This document shows, piece by piece, positions 9,416 through 19,079 of a stretch of 64,000 nucleotides of DNA. The position numbers were made by a program, and so were the translations under genes. The stretch lies in assembly GCF_004331035.1 (NCBI RefSeq), contig NZ_SJNT01000003.1:62001-126000 (forward strand), written 5' to 3'. Position 1 is the first letter of the stretch. Every line of letters starts with the position of its first letter. The notes under the pieces are model-generated. The model was not told the origin of the DNA. It saw nothing but the letters and a program-made list of their open reading frames with translations, and did not search any database. This stretch comes from Acinetobacter sp. ANC 4910. GTDB taxonomy: Bacteria; Pseudomonadota; Gammaproteobacteria; Pseudomonadales; Moraxellaceae.

Positions 9416-10699
9416 CTAAACTTTTTCATTTTGTGGTGCGTCTACAGCAATAAGGCTTGGAGCCTCCTCCTCATCCAACTTCGTTGTCTTCGCAATAACA
9501 GCTGTCGCGACACTATTACCAATAATATTGGTTGCTGTACGCCCCATATCAAGGAAGTGATCAACTGCAAGGATAAGCAATAGTCCTGCTTCTGGAAGTT
9601 TAAACATTGACAATGTCGCAGCAATAACAACCAGTGACGCACGAGAAACGCCAGCAATGCCCTTACTGGTGATCATTAGCGTTAAAAGCATTAATAATTG
9701 CTGAGAAAGGCTAAGGTCGATGTTATATGCATGTGCAATAAACAAGACTGCAAATGTCATGTAGATCATCGAACCATCAAGGTTGAACGAATAACCCAAT
9801 GGTAAAACAAAGCTGGTAATACGCTTAGGAACTCCAAACTTTTCTAAAGATTCCATCAGTTTTGGATATGCAGATTCACTACTCGCTGTAGCAAAACCCA
9901 AAACAACAGGTTCACGGATTGTTTTTAACAGTCTGAACACATCCTTTTTCAAAAAGATAAATCCAGCTGAGATGATGACTGCCCAAAGAATAAATAAGCT
10001 GGCATAAAACTCAGCCATGAACGAGCCATAATCAAGAATAATCTTTGGTCCTTTTACTGTAATTGCTCCTGCAACAGCAGCAAAAACGGCAATTGGGGCA
10101 AACGTCATTACGTAATCGGTGATCTTGAACATCACTAGGCTTAATTCATCAATCATCTTACCGATAATGGAGCCATCTTTTTGGAGATGATTAACGTAAG
10201 CTAAAGCAGAACCGAAAAATATAGAGAAGATAAGAATCTGAAGAATCTCATTATTCGCCATCGCTTCAGCAAAGCTTTTTGGGAATATATGAGTAATAAA
10301 AGTTTGTAAACTCAGGTTTGTTGCACTAACCCCTACTTCTACGGGTGCGGTAGGAATCGGTAGGTTCATTCCAACGCCTGTTTGGAAGAAGTTCGCGAGT
10401 CCTAAACCCAACAACAGAGAGATGAAAGATGCACCAATAAACCAACTCATTGCCTTTAAGGTAATTTTACCTAAAGCAGAGGATTTACCCATTGAGATAA
10501 TGCCTGAAACGATTGTTGCAAACACCAATGGGGCGATAATCATTTTAATTAATCTTAAAAATATATCGGTTAAAATTTTAAAATATGACGCAATATTTTC
10601 TGCTTGAACAGGAGTTAAATAATAGTGGAAGATGCAACCAATAACTATGCCTAAAACCATGGCAATAAGGATAAACTTCAACAGTTTTTTTTGATTCAT
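9416..10699 (-). CDS. dicarboxylate/amino acid:cation symporter (DAACS family)
   Basis: 427 aa inner-membrane transporter of the GltP/DctA family (glutamate, aspartate or C4-dicarboxylate uptake with H+ or Na+). Family signatures visible: LRLIKMIIAPLVFATIVSG in an early membrane segment, the re-entrant loop GFATASSESAYP, YSFNLDGSMIY, the loop MITSKGIAGV, and DHFLDMGRTATNIIGN in the substrate-binding helix. The start is the ATG before NQKKLLKF, with AAGGAC nearby. An open frame reaches 35 codons further but has no such site. Single gene. Substrate choice between glutamate and dicarboxylate is open. Confidence 0.9.
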   Translation of the reverse strand: MNQKKLLKFILIAMVLGIVIGCIFHYYLTPVQAENIASYFKILTDIFLRLIKMIIAPLVFATIVSGIISMGKSSALGKITLKAMSWFIGASFISLLLGLGLANFFQTGVGMNLPIPTAPVEVGVSATNLSLQTFITHIFPKSFAEAMANNEILQILIFSIFFGSALAYVNHLQKDGSIIGKMIDELSLVMFKITDYVMTFAPIAVFAAVAGAITVKGPKIILDYGSFMAEFYASLFILWAVIISAGFIFLKKDVFRLLKTIREPVVLGFATASSESAYPKLMESLEKFGVPKRITSFVLPLGYSFNLDGSMIYMTFAVLFIAHAYNIDLSLSQQLLMLLTLMITSKGIAGVSRASLVVIAATLSMFKLPEAGLLLILAVDHFLDMGRTATNIIGNSVATAVIAKTTKLDEEEAPSLIAVDAPQNEKV

Positions 10700-11232
10700 A
10701 TCAAATGTCCTTTTACAATCCCAAAAACGACAAAAGCAACTTATTGAAAAATTTAGCTTTAATCTAGTTTCATCAAAATCAAATCCAATTTGATTTAGAA
10801 ACAATGTGGATGGAATTTAAACAAATTAAAAGAAAATTAATAATGAAAAAAAGTATAAAACCATGCAAATAATGCATAGCTAATTACAGTATTTTAAATA
10901 ATTCGCCAATGACTTGATTGATTAATAAATCTTAAATATACATCCTGAATTGTATTTATCATTTCAGTTATCAGTAATATTTTACTAACTGGTAAAATAA
11001 CCCCATTTTTTACATATTATTTGAGCACTGGCCTTTATAACTCTATGTAACTGAAAATTCTGATGAATACATTAATTCATTTCCAAGAAGGAAGATGTTT
11101 AAAATTGCATTGTAATTATCTTTTTAACCTTTAAGGGAGAATCAAAATAATAGATATTAAGAGTCTGCTCAGTTATTTAAATGGTAAATCTCTAAAGACT
11201 TTATAAAAAATAAATTCAGAAATAGGTAAAAC
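10700..11232. other. 533-nt AT-rich intergenic region
   Basis: No ORF or RNA gene seen. It separates the symporter gene from the dioxygenase gene, so must hold both promoters. One feature stands out: a 7-bp dyad ATTTTAC-N6-GTAAAAT at 10979-10998, a possible operator. The AT-rich look fits the weakly horizontal character of the two genes to the right. Confidence 0.4.
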
Positions 11233-12135
11233 ATGCAAATTAAGCTTGATAAGTATTGCGCTAATGCTTGGAAAAATGAATTGAAATTATTGCAAAAAAC
11301 GAATAAATGTCTTTCGACAGGACTTATTGAGCAAAGTGCAAAATTAGCACAAAAATATCTAAATTTGAGAAATGTTCATTTTAATGAATTAAAAGTAGGC
11401 GGAGGGTTGCTTGAATTCGCCAACCTACCAATTGACGATCAGATTTATCAACCTCGATCTAACACTTCAAGCCCCCACCCTAAAGGATATATATCAGAAT
11501 TAGTGTTGCTAGGGGTTACAAAAGCCTGTGGTTTAAACCCCTTTGCTTATAAAGAAGAAAAAAATGGAGCATTAGTACATCAGATCACGCCTAAAGACTT
11601 AAAAGATAATACTGGCATTTCTAATCAGGGCTTAGCTAAGTTTGACTTTCATACTGATGGAGCCTATTTGTCGAGAAATATTAGACCACATACTTTGTCG
11701 TTAATGTGCCTAGTAGATGAGAAACAGACTGCTACTAATTTAGTAAAGATTTCTGATGTAATTAATAAATTAAGCCATAAATCAAAAAATGTGTTGGCTG
11801 AGTCAAGGTTTGTTCATACAGCCCCTGAAACCTTTAAAGTGCAAAATAAGCGAATAAAGAGTTCCATTTTTGACTTGGTCGATGGGAATTATGAAATTAA
11901 AGCGGCATTACACAACATTAATGCGACAGATGAAGACAGTGAATCCGCGTTGCATGAACTGAAATCAATTGTTTCAGAGAATCAAATTCAGAAATCTTGG
12001 AATGCTGGAGATCTCATTATTTTTAATAATCTGCGTTGTTTGCACGGACTTGGTGAAATAAAAGGTGACCGATGGTTACAGCGGTGTTATGGCACATATA
12101 CATTCTCATCAACCACAGTTTTGGACATTGAATAG
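11233..12135 (+). CDS. TauD/clavaminate synthase-like Fe(II)/2-oxoglutarate dioxygenase
   Basis: 300 aa. The iron site is clear: HTD in FDFHTDGAYLS (about residue 138) and the distal His in NNLRCLHG (about 277), with Arg in RWLQRCYGTY as the expected 2-oxoglutarate ligand. The stretch RPHTLSLMCLVD after the HxD resembles clavaminate synthase-like hydroxylases that act on free amino acids (asparagine oxygenase, arginine and lysine hydroxylases). The reaction is likely a hydroxylation using O2 and 2-oxoglutarate; the substrate is unknown. It is followed 11 nt later by an AEC transporter gene, which suggests that the two work together. More AT-rich than the core genes around it. Confidence 0.85.
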   Translation: MQIKLDKYCANAWKNELKLLQKTNKCLSTGLIEQSAKLAQKYLNLRNVHFNELKVGGGLLEFANLPIDDQIYQPRSNTSSPHPKGYISELVLLGVTKACGLNPFAYKEEKNGALVHQITPKDLKDNTGISNQGLAKFDFHTDGAYLSRNIRPHTLSLMCLVDEKQTATNLVKISDVINKLSHKSKNVLAESRFVHTAPETFKVQNKRIKSSIFDLVDGNYEIKAALHNINATDEDSESALHELKSIVSENQIQKSWNAGDLIIFNNLRCLHGLGEIKGDRWLQRCYGTYTFSSTTVLDIE

Positions 12136-12146
12136 TTGGTTATCAG

Positions 12147-13052
12147 ATGATTTTTGAAGTTGTACTACGGGTTTTTTTGTTAATCGCAATCTCTATCATT
12201 GGGTGGGGTGTGGGTAAGAAATTTAAACTAGATTCCAAAGATATTTCAACTTTGCTTGTTTATATTATTTCCCCATTTGTGATTTTTTACTCAATTGTCG
12301 AATCACCAGCAAATTGGACTTATCTTAAGTTTTCATTGGGTGCATTCTTATTGGCATCCTTCATGGCTGTACTAGGGTTATGCTTTGCAAGGTGCTTTTG
12401 GAAAGACAGTCGAGTTAATCTATTTGGCTTTGCCGCGGGTACAGGTAACACTGGATATTTTGCATTACCATTGGTACTTGCAATCTTCGATAAGACGCAA
12501 ATAGCCATCGCTATTTTTATTATTATCGGTATTAACCTATACGAATTTACAGTGGGTTATTTCATTACAGCTAAAGGCTCATTGAACATTAAGGAAAGTA
12601 TTTTAAAAGTCATAAAAATGCCGATTCTTTATGCTGCATTTTTAGGGATGATTTTTAAATATCTCGATATTCAATTCAATGAAGTATTCCTTTCATTCTT
12701 GGCAAATTTTAAAGGTGCCTATAGTGTTTTAGGAATGATGACTATCGGGATTACAATTGCAAAATTTTCAAAAATTGAGATCGATTGGCTTTTCTCAGCA
12801 TTGGCTTTGACATGGAAACATTTGATTTATCCTATCGTTGGTATTTTGATTTTTATGGTTATTATTCCCGTAGATAAACAAATACTTCAAATTGTGGCGC
12901 TAATGGTTGCGACACCTATGGCAGGTAATGTCGTTGTTATCTCCAATACATTAGGACTTCATCCTGAAAAAGCAGCGACATCCGTGATGTTGAGTACAAT
13001 GCTAGCTTTAATCACGGTACCCATCGCATTATATTTTGTAATGAATTTCTAA
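12147..13052 (+). CDS. AEC (auxin efflux carrier) family transporter
   Basis: 301 aa, about ten hydrophobic segments, inner membrane. Family features: the first segment ends in a Gly-rich turn (IGWGVGKKF), GFAAGTGNTGYFALPL in the fourth segment, and PMAGNVVVISN near the end, the two broken helices typical of AEC proteins. Bacterial members move malate, malonate or amino-acid-like solutes. It is co-transcribed with the upstream dioxygenase gene (11-nt gap), so the cargo may be the dioxygenase's substrate or product. The ribosome site is weak, consistent with translational coupling. Confidence 0.87.
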   Translation: MIFEVVLRVFLLIAISIIGWGVGKKFKLDSKDISTLLVYIISPFVIFYSIVESPANWTYLKFSLGAFLLASFMAVLGLCFARCFWKDSRVNLFGFAAGTGNTGYFALPLVLAIFDKTQIAIAIFIIIGINLYEFTVGYFITAKGSLNIKESILKVIKMPILYAAFLGMIFKYLDIQFNEVFLSFLANFKGAYSVLGMMTIGITIAKFSKIEIDWLFSALALTWKHLIYPIVGILIFMVIIPVDKQILQIVALMVATPMAGNVVVISNTLGLHPEKAATSVMLSTMLALITVPIALYFVMNF

Positions 13053-13203
13053 ATCTATTCGACCTCCTTCATCTATTGTAGCGGGAGGCTTAAGCTTCTC
13101 ATTAAGTCATAGTCAATCAACCTGCTAAAATATTTCATTCAGGAATTTACTTGTTCTAGAAAAGTTACTGCTCGTTCATATCTGTAAATAAAAATAAATT
13201 AAA

Positions 13204-13240
13204 CTCTATCTCACTTAATACACACCAAAGTTAGATAGAG
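13204..13240. terminator. possible terminator between convergent genes
   Basis: CTCTATCT and AGATAGAG, 8-bp arms with a 21-nt loop, followed by a T-rich stretch on the plus strand. The long loop makes it a weak candidate. Confidence 0.4.
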
Positions 13241-13266
13241 CTTTAGTTTTAAAATATTTTATAAAA

Positions 13267-14556
13267 TCATTCCGTTAAAAATTTCTTCTCACCATATTTA
13301 TATTCCATCGACATTTTCAGCACATCACCATCACGTTTCAATTGCCCCGATTGCTGCATACTGCTGAGCATCGTTTCAATATCCTGATCCGACATAGCCT
13401 GTGACCCCTTACCAGGAAGACTATTCATGATGGAAGCAACCATGTTCTTATCAAATTGCATATCAGCTTTATATTCAACTAGACTTGGTACCATGGCCAC
13501 CATGCCTTTTAAGGTCTTTTGATGGCTTGGCATAAAACGGCCCGCTAGACTAGCTTTGGCCTCACCAGCTCCAATCTTGATTTGATTGTCGCTAGAATCG
13601 AACTTAAAACCTTCATTGATAACCGCAAGTAAAGCAGGTTCTAAATCTTGTAATAATTTCTCTTGCGCTAAACAACTGTTCTCACTCTTCTCTACAATAT
13701 CGAAAAAAGCCTGTAGTTTGGCACGATTCACATCCTGCAAATTGAAATTGAACTGAATATTTTGCATAACGGGTGAATAAGGTACTTTCATTTCATCCGC
13801 TTGAATCGAAAATTTCGTATTCAATACCCGTTCTGTCAAATCACTTTCAGTTTCAATACGGTAGTTCTTTACCTCTGCACTCATCGGGTTGTTTAAACCT
13901 CGATCCGACATTTTTAGCAAATCCATATGAACTTTAGTTTTTCCAGCTTCCAGATAATTACCATTCAACCCTTGATTGGTTTCTAAGGTTAATCCTGTCA
14001 TTTGGAAATGTGTGTCCGCATCGATCACTGTTAAATTTGGAATTTTCAGGGTTAAATCCTGCACCTGAAGCTGATCATCAACCGATTTGGTTCGATATTC
14101 TAAAGTTATAGGGTCTAAACGTGTCTGCATTTTCGCTTCATTACGCACAATCTCAGGCGTAGTCAAGGTTGAGTCCATTGTCCCCAGCCAATTGACATGC
14201 GTTTGTAGCTTTAAAGGTTGATTCAATAAAGGCTTGAATGTGCTATCAGCTTGTACAACTTTAATATCTGACTGAATTTGATAACCATTCCAACTGCGTT
14301 GAATATGATCACGCCCAGACATTTTAATCACATCTTTTGGCTTACATGGATCAAGTACCAGATCTGCTGTCCAATCTGCCTGTCCTTGGAATGCACCCAT
14401 CTGGAAGTTTTTATAGTTCAAGCTTAGATTTTTACTTGGTTGTTTCGCTTCTTGCTGATAATAAGTTTGCAAACTTTTATCTGCATATAAATTCCCGCCA
14501 ACAGCCAATGTTGCAACCGCGATGACGCCACCAACACCCCACTTTATTTTCGACAT
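13267..14556 (-). CDS. DUF945 (YdgA-like) family protein
   Basis: 429 aa. The N-terminal hydrophobic segment (GVIAVATLAVGGNLYAD, about residues 9-24) acts as signal or anchor, so the bulk lies in the periplasm. The rest is a long beta-rich region without Cys pairs apart from one near DPCKPKD and one at ENSCLAQ. The layout and length match E. coli YdgA and other DUF945 proteins, whose function is not well known. Single gene, ATG with GAGAT upstream. Confidence 0.75.
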   Translation of the reverse strand: MSKIKWGVGGVIAVATLAVGGNLYADKSLQTYYQQEAKQPSKNLSLNYKNFQMGAFQGQADWTADLVLDPCKPKDVIKMSGRDHIQRSWNGYQIQSDIKVVQADSTFKPLLNQPLKLQTHVNWLGTMDSTLTTPEIVRNEAKMQTRLDPITLEYRTKSVDDQLQVQDLTLKIPNLTVIDADTHFQMTGLTLETNQGLNGNYLEAGKTKVHMDLLKMSDRGLNNPMSAEVKNYRIETESDLTERVLNTKFSIQADEMKVPYSPVMQNIQFNFNLQDVNRAKLQAFFDIVEKSENSCLAQEKLLQDLEPALLAVINEGFKFDSSDNQIKIGAGEAKASLAGRFMPSHQKTLKGMVAMVPSLVEYKADMQFDKNMVASIMNSLPGKGSQAMSDQDIETMLSSMQQSGQLKRDGDVLKMSMEYKYGEKKFLTE

Positions 14557-14730
14557 GAATATATCTCATATTATGTGTTTTTTATGTTTCCGCAGTATAA
14601 TTAAAAATAACATATAAAGATAATTGTTTTACATATAAGTGGCTTACAAGTGACCACCATCACACTATTATGCATTTAATTGTCAGTTTATGACCCAAAA
14701 TATCAAATTAAAATAGACCTTGTGACATAA

Positions 14731-14757
14731 AAAAACCAGCCGAAGCTGGTTTTTTTA
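14731..14757 (-). terminator. terminator of clpB
   Basis: AAACCAGC / GCTGGTTT with a CGAA loop and T/A runs on both sides, 10 nt past the clpB stop. Confidence 0.88.
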
Positions 14758-14766
14758 TGTTTAAAA

Positions 14767-17346
14767 TTAACTTAGTTTCAATTTATCAAACAGCAAATGC
14801 CCATGATCCGATTTAACTAAAATGGTATCTCCAGCTTGAAACTCTCCAGCCAGAATTTTCTGAGCCAATGGATTTTCAATCTGTTGCTGAATGGCACGTT
14901 TCAATGGGCGCGCACCATAGATTGGATCAAAACCTGCATCGATCAATAGGTCGAATGCTGTGTCTTCCACAGTTAAACTCAAGTCACGTTCAGCTAAACG
15001 GCTGCGTAAACGATCTAATTGAATATCCGCAATACCGCGAATCTGTGTTTTCTTCAATGAATGGAAAATCACGACTTCATCAATACGGTTAATAAACTCT
15101 GGACGGAAGTGTTGAGATACTGCACTCATCACCACTGCTCGCACTTCATCATCCGCAGCTCCCTCACCCAATTCACGTACATCTTGTGAACCAAGGTTAG
15201 AGGTCATCACAATCACCGTATTCTTAAAGTCGACCACGCGACCTTGTGAATCCGTAAGACGACCATCATCCAATACCTGTAGCAATATATTGAATACATC
15301 TGGATGTGCTTTCTCAACTTCATCGAACAGCACCACGCTATACGGTTTACGGCGTACAGCTTCAGTCAATACACCACCTTCTTCGTAGCCAACATAACCC
15401 GGAGGAGCACCAACTAAACGGCTGACCGAGTGTTTCTCCATGAATTCACTCATATCAATACGAATCATGGCATCATCATTATCAAATAAGAAGTTTGCCA
15501 ATGCTTTGGTAAGTTCAGTTTTACCAACACCTGTTGGTCCAAGGAACAAGAACGAACCACTTGGACGATTTGGATCAGACAAACCTGCTCGCGAACGACG
15601 TACTGCATTTGACACCGCTACAACTGCTTCATTTTGCCCAACTACACGGTTATGTAAAAACTCTTCCATTTGTAGGAGTTTTTCACGTTCGCCCTGTAGC
15701 ATTTTAGCGACTGGAATACCTGTTGCTGCACTTACCACTTCAGCAATTTCATTATCCGTAACTTTGTTACGTAGTAGTTTTGGTGCTTCGTTCTCTTCAG
15801 CAACCTCAATACGCTCTAATTGCTTCTGTAGCTCAGGAATCACACCATACTGCAAACGACCAGCCTCAGCCAAATCACCTTCACGCTGCGCCTTTTCTAA
15901 AGCAATACGCGCCTGATCCAACTTGATTTGAATATCTTTGTTGCCTTCCACCAAAGCTTTATCAGCACGCCAGATTTCTTCAAGGTCGTTATATTCTTTC
16001 TCTACTGTTGTAATCTGCTCTTCAAGATGTTTAATCTCACCTTTCGTACCTGCATCCTCATCTTTCTTCACGGCTTCAAGCTGCATTTTCAACTGAATGA
16101 GACGACGGTCGAGTTTATCCAACGCTTCAGGCTTAGAGTCCAACTCCATTTTAATGCGAGATGCCGCCTCATCAATCAGGTCAATCGCTTTATCTGGCAA
16201 TTGACGGTCTGTGATATAACGATGCGACATTTTTGCAGCAGCAATAATGGCAGAGTCCAAAATCTGCACACCGTGATGCGTTGCATATTTCTCTTTTAAA
16301 CCACGTAAAATTGCAATGGTGTCTTCTACGCTAGGTTCATCCACCAAAACTTTTTGGAAACGACGTTCTAGCGCAGCATCTTTTTCAATGTATTGGCGAT
16401 ATTCATCTAGTGTAGTCGCACCAACACAGCGTAATTCACCACGTGCCAAAGCAGGTTTCAACATATTCCCTGCATCCATTGCCCCATCACCTTTCCCTGC
16501 CCCTACAAGGGTATGCAGCTCGTCAATAAATAGGATAATGTCACCTTCGTGTTTGGCTAAATCTTTAAGAACGGCTTTTAAACGTTCCTCAAATTCACCA
16601 CGATATTTTGCACCCGCAAGTAACGAGCCTAAATCTAAAGACAAGACACGTTTGCCTTTCAAGCTTTCAGGCACTTCACCATTGACGATACGCTGTGCTA
16701 AACCTTCAACAATGGCTGTTTTACCTACCCCCGGTTCACCAATCAGTACAGGGTTGTTTTTAGTACGACGAGACAACACCTGAATCGTGCGTCGTATTTC
16801 ATCATCGCGCCCAATAACAGGGTCAAGTTTGCCTGCTAAGGCACGCTCAGTCAGGTCTATAGTGTATTTATTCAGTGAATCACGTTGATCTTCATGATTA
16901 TTACTCATGACCTTTTCATCCCCTCGAATTTTATTAACCACTTTACGCAAGCTATCAGTGGTTACACCTGCACTATTTAATAAAGACTTGGTTGCACCGA
17001 CTTCAGCAAGACTAAGCAATACCCAATCTGTAGAAAGAAACTCATCTCCAGCTTTTTGAGCGTAACTATCTGCCAAATTCAGTGCTTTAACTGCTTCTGG
17101 GCTAAGGTTAATCTCACCTGTCGGGTTTGCTAGCGTAGGTGCATCTTTCAGTGCTTGCTGCAATTTGCTTTGCAATTCACGTAAATTTGCACCTGCCTGT
17201 TGCAAAAGACTGGCATTCGAAGCTTCTTCCAATAAAGTCGATAGCACATGAATCCCGTCAATTGAGGTATGATCTTTCCCCATTGCCAAGGATTGAGCAT
17301 CAGAAAGGGCTTGCTGTAGACGGTTTGTAAATTTTTCAAAACGCAT
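14767..17346 (-). CDS. clpB: ClpB disaggregase (Hsp100)
   Basis: 859 aa, full length. A hexameric AAA+ ATPase that pulls proteins out of aggregates together with DnaK. Domains in order: N-domain (1-145) with Clp repeats; first AAA+ with Walker A GEPGVGKT (about 203) and Walker B in IILFIDELH; the coiled-coil M-domain (about 410-530) rich in Lys/Glu, which distinguishes ClpB from ClpA/ClpC; second AAA+ with GPTGVGKT (about 603) and [10 protein letters not shown]-terminal small domain. There is no ClpP-binding loop. A heat-shock promoter lies upstream and GAGG precedes the ATG. Single gene. Confidence 0.98.
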   Translation of the reverse strand: MRFEKFTNRLQQALSDAQSLAMGKDHTSIDGIHVLSTLLEEASNASLLQQAGANLRELQSKLQQALKDAPTLANPTGEINLSPEAVKALNLADSYAQKAGDEFLSTDWVLLSLAEVGATKSLLNSAGVTTDSLRKVVNKIRGDEKVMSNNHEDQRDSLNKYTIDLTERALAGKLDPVIGRDDEIRRTIQVLSRRTKNNPVLIGEPGVGKTAIVEGLAQRIVNGEVPESLKGKRVLSLDLGSLLAGAKYRGEFEERLKAVLKDLAKHEGDIILFIDELHTLVGAGKGDGAMDAGNMLKPALARGELRCVGATTLDEYRQYIEKDAALERRFQKVLVDEPSVEDTIAILRGLKEKYATHHGVQILDSAIIAAAKMSHRYITDRQLPDKAIDLIDEAASRIKMELDSKPEALDKLDRRLIQLKMQLEAVKKDEDAGTKGEIKHLEEQITTVEKEYNDLEEIWRADKALVEGNKDIQIKLDQARIALEKAQREGDLAEAGRLQYGVIPELQKQLERIEVAEENEAPKLLRNKVTDNEIAEVVSAATGIPVAKMLQGEREKLLQMEEFLHNRVVGQNEAVVAVSNAVRRSRAGLSDPNRPSGSFLFLGPTGVGKTELTKALANFLFDNDDAMIRIDMSEFMEKHSVSRLVGAPPGYVGYEEGGVLTEAVRRKPYSVVLFDEVEKAHPDVFNILLQVLDDGRLTDSQGRVVDFKNTVIVMTSNLGSQDVRELGEGAADDEVRAVVMSAVSQHFRPEFINRIDEVVIFHSLKKTQIRGIADIQLDRLRSRLAERDLSLTVEDTAFDLLIDAGFDPIYGARPLKRAIQQQIENPLAQKILAGEFQAGDTILVKSDHGHLLFDKLKLS

Positions 17347-17383
17347 TCTTGTTATTCCTCACAACAAATTTTTAACTTGTAAG

Positions 17384-17413
17384 ATATATGGGAACTTATT
17401 TTTAGATTTCAAA
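17384..17413 (-). promoter_or_regulatory. sigma-32 (RpoH) type promoter of clpB
   Basis: On the minus strand TTTGAAA (17407-17413) is followed after 13 nt by TCCCATAT (17386-17393). The RpoH consensus is CTTGAAA, 13-14 nt, CCCCATnT, so each box has one mismatch. It sits about 40 nt before the clpB ATG, as expected for a heat-shock gene. Confidence 0.75.
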
Positions 17414-17607
17414 TTAATTTTCACATATTTTTCAATATCTTAAATTAAAAAATATAATAGAACTTAGTTATAATATTGGTCTTACTATTTTTATTTTCAA
17501 GAGTGTTGATGTAATTTTTCTCTATCCAAGAGATCCACTCGCTAAAAACCAAATTCTAAGGTTGTTTTATTACCATCCTCAGATATGAACTAGCATATTT
17601 TAAACCA

Positions 17608-17636
17608 AAAAAAAGCTGATGAATCACCAGCTTTTC
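17608..17636 (-). terminator. terminator of the osmC-like gene
   Basis: AAAAGCTG / CAGCTTTT arms with a run of T on the minus strand, 5 nt past the stop. Confidence 0.82.
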
Positions 17637-17641
17637 CACGC

Positions 17642-18064
17642 TTATACCGCTTCTATAATTTCAAAATCGTGGGTAATTTCAACACCACCATCCGACAGCA
17701 TTTTACTCGCTGAACAGTACTTTTCTGCAGAGAGTTCTACCGCCTTCGCAACCTGTTTTTCCTTCACTGCTTTACCTGTTACCACGAAATGAAGGTGGAT
17801 TTTAGTAAACACTGCTGGAATGCTATCGGCACGTTCTGCCTTAAGCTGACATACAACATTTGTCACATCTTGACGAGATTTTTTCAATATTGTCACAATA
17901 TCGAAGGAAGCACACCCACCAAGTCCCATTAATATAAGCTCCATGGGACGTGGTCCACGGTTTTCACCACCATACTCTGGGGATCCATCCATCACCACAC
18001 TATGGCCACTTTCTGATTTCGCTTCAAAAGCAACATTCTCTAGCCAATGTACACTTGTTTGCAT
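17642..18064 (-). CDS. OsmC/Ohr-family protein (YhfA-like)
   Basis: 140 aa. OsmC-fold proteins reduce organic peroxides with paired Cys residues. Here GGENRGPRPMELILMGLGGCAS carries the first Cys (about residue 57) and EKYCSASKML the second (about 117), in the positions used by the family. The closest type by eye is E. coli YhfA, whose role is not settled. Divergent from the vfr/crp gene with about 150 nt between, so the two may share regulatory DNA. Confidence 0.85.
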   Translation of the reverse strand: MQTSVHWLENVAFEAKSESGHSVVMDGSPEYGGENRGPRPMELILMGLGGCASFDIVTILKKSRQDVTNVVCQLKAERADSIPAVFTKIHLHFVVTGKAVKEKQVAKAVELSAEKYCSASKMLSDGGVEITHDFEIIEAV

Positions 18065-18212
18065 TGCAACTACCTAAAAAAAGCTATAAATTTACCGTGT
18101 GCCTGTACACTAACATAATTTGAGTTGATAAGGAATTTCACCTCTTCAGTGTGACAAGTTCATTTTAGGTCTTGTGCGATCTATTATTTATCCATTTTCG
18201 GAAACCAAAAGC

Positions 18213-18920
18213 ATGACTTCAAATTTTTCACAGCTAAGCACTGATGCGCTATCGCCAGGTCAATTACCTGAATCAGTCAAGGCATTATTAAAACGAGCAT
18301 ATATAAACCGTTATCCTAAACGTACAACTATTGTTGATGCAGGGATGGAATCAAAATCACTTTATTTGATTTTAAAAGGGTCAGTATCTATTATTTTACG
18401 TGAAGATGATGAACGTGAAATTGTAGTTGCATATTTGAATCCGGGAGACTTCTTTGGGGAAATGGGGCTCTTCGAATCAAATCCACAGCGTACTGCAGAA
18501 GTGCGTACACGTGATGTTTGTGAAATTGCTGAAATTACCTATGAAAACTTCCACGAGTTAAGTAAACAATACCCAGACTTGAGCTATGCAGTATTTGCTC
18601 AGTTGGTTCGTCGTTTAAAAAACACAACACGTAAAGTAACCGACCTTGCATTCATTGATGTTTCTGGTCGTATTGCACGCTGCCTGATTGACTTGTCAGG
18701 ACAACCAGAAGCCATGATTTTACCAAATGGCCGCCAAATCCGTATTACACGTCAAGAAATTGGTCGTATTGTCGGTTGCTCACGCGAAATGGTTGGTCGC
18801 GTACTCAAAACCCTCGAAGATCAGGGCATGATTCAAACTGATGGTAAAGCCATTCTTATTTTTGACGTCTCTTTAGAACAGTCAAACACTGATGACGACT
18901 ACGAAGATGATGAAGAGTAA
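18213..18920 (+). CDS. vfr: Crp/Vfr-type cAMP-responsive regulator
   Basis: 235 aa. The N-terminal cyclic-nucleotide domain has the phosphate-binding cassette GDFFGEMGLFE followed by QRTAEVR, close to Crp GELGLFE and RSAWVR, so cAMP binding is likely. A dimer helix follows, then a winged helix-turn-helix with TRQEIGRIVGCSREMVGR (about 180-198), the Crp DNA-reading helix. The C-terminus is unusually acidic (DDDYEDDEE). The start is the ATG before TSNFSQL; an open frame 13 codons longer lacks a ribosome site. In Pseudomonas, Vfr controls virulence, twitching and quorum sensing. Ends at a strong terminator. Confidence 0.9.
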   Translation: MTSNFSQLSTDALSPGQLPESVKALLKRAYINRYPKRTTIVDAGMESKSLYLILKGSVSIILREDDEREIVVAYLNPGDFFGEMGLFESNPQRTAEVRTRDVCEIAEITYENFHELSKQYPDLSYAVFAQLVRRLKNTTRKVTDLAFIDVSGRIARCLIDLSGQPEAMILPNGRQIRITRQEIGRIVGCSREMVGRVLKTLEDQGMIQTDGKAILIFDVSLEQSNTDDDYEDDEE

Positions 18921-18940
18921 ATCTTCCGATTGTCTAAAAA

Positions 18941-18967
18941 AAAGCAAATCAAATGATTTGCTTTTTT
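18941..18967 (+). terminator. terminator of the vfr-like gene
   Basis: AAAGCAAATC / GATTTGCTTT with an AAAT loop and seven T residues, 20 nt after the stop. Confidence 0.88.
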
Positions 18968-19079
18968 TATGCTAACTAATTCAATTTTTTCACAAAACAA
19001 TATACAAGTATTCATTAACAAACTCGCATGTTTACGATAGCCTGAAGAAATTGTTCAGCCCTTATTCAGGATAGTCTTT

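Noticed and set aside
15440..16783. Long plus-strand frames opposite clpB (158, 123, 155 aa)
   Set aside because: They are shadows of the conserved clpB frame, rich in Ser/Pro/Arg, with no ribosome sites or family similarity.
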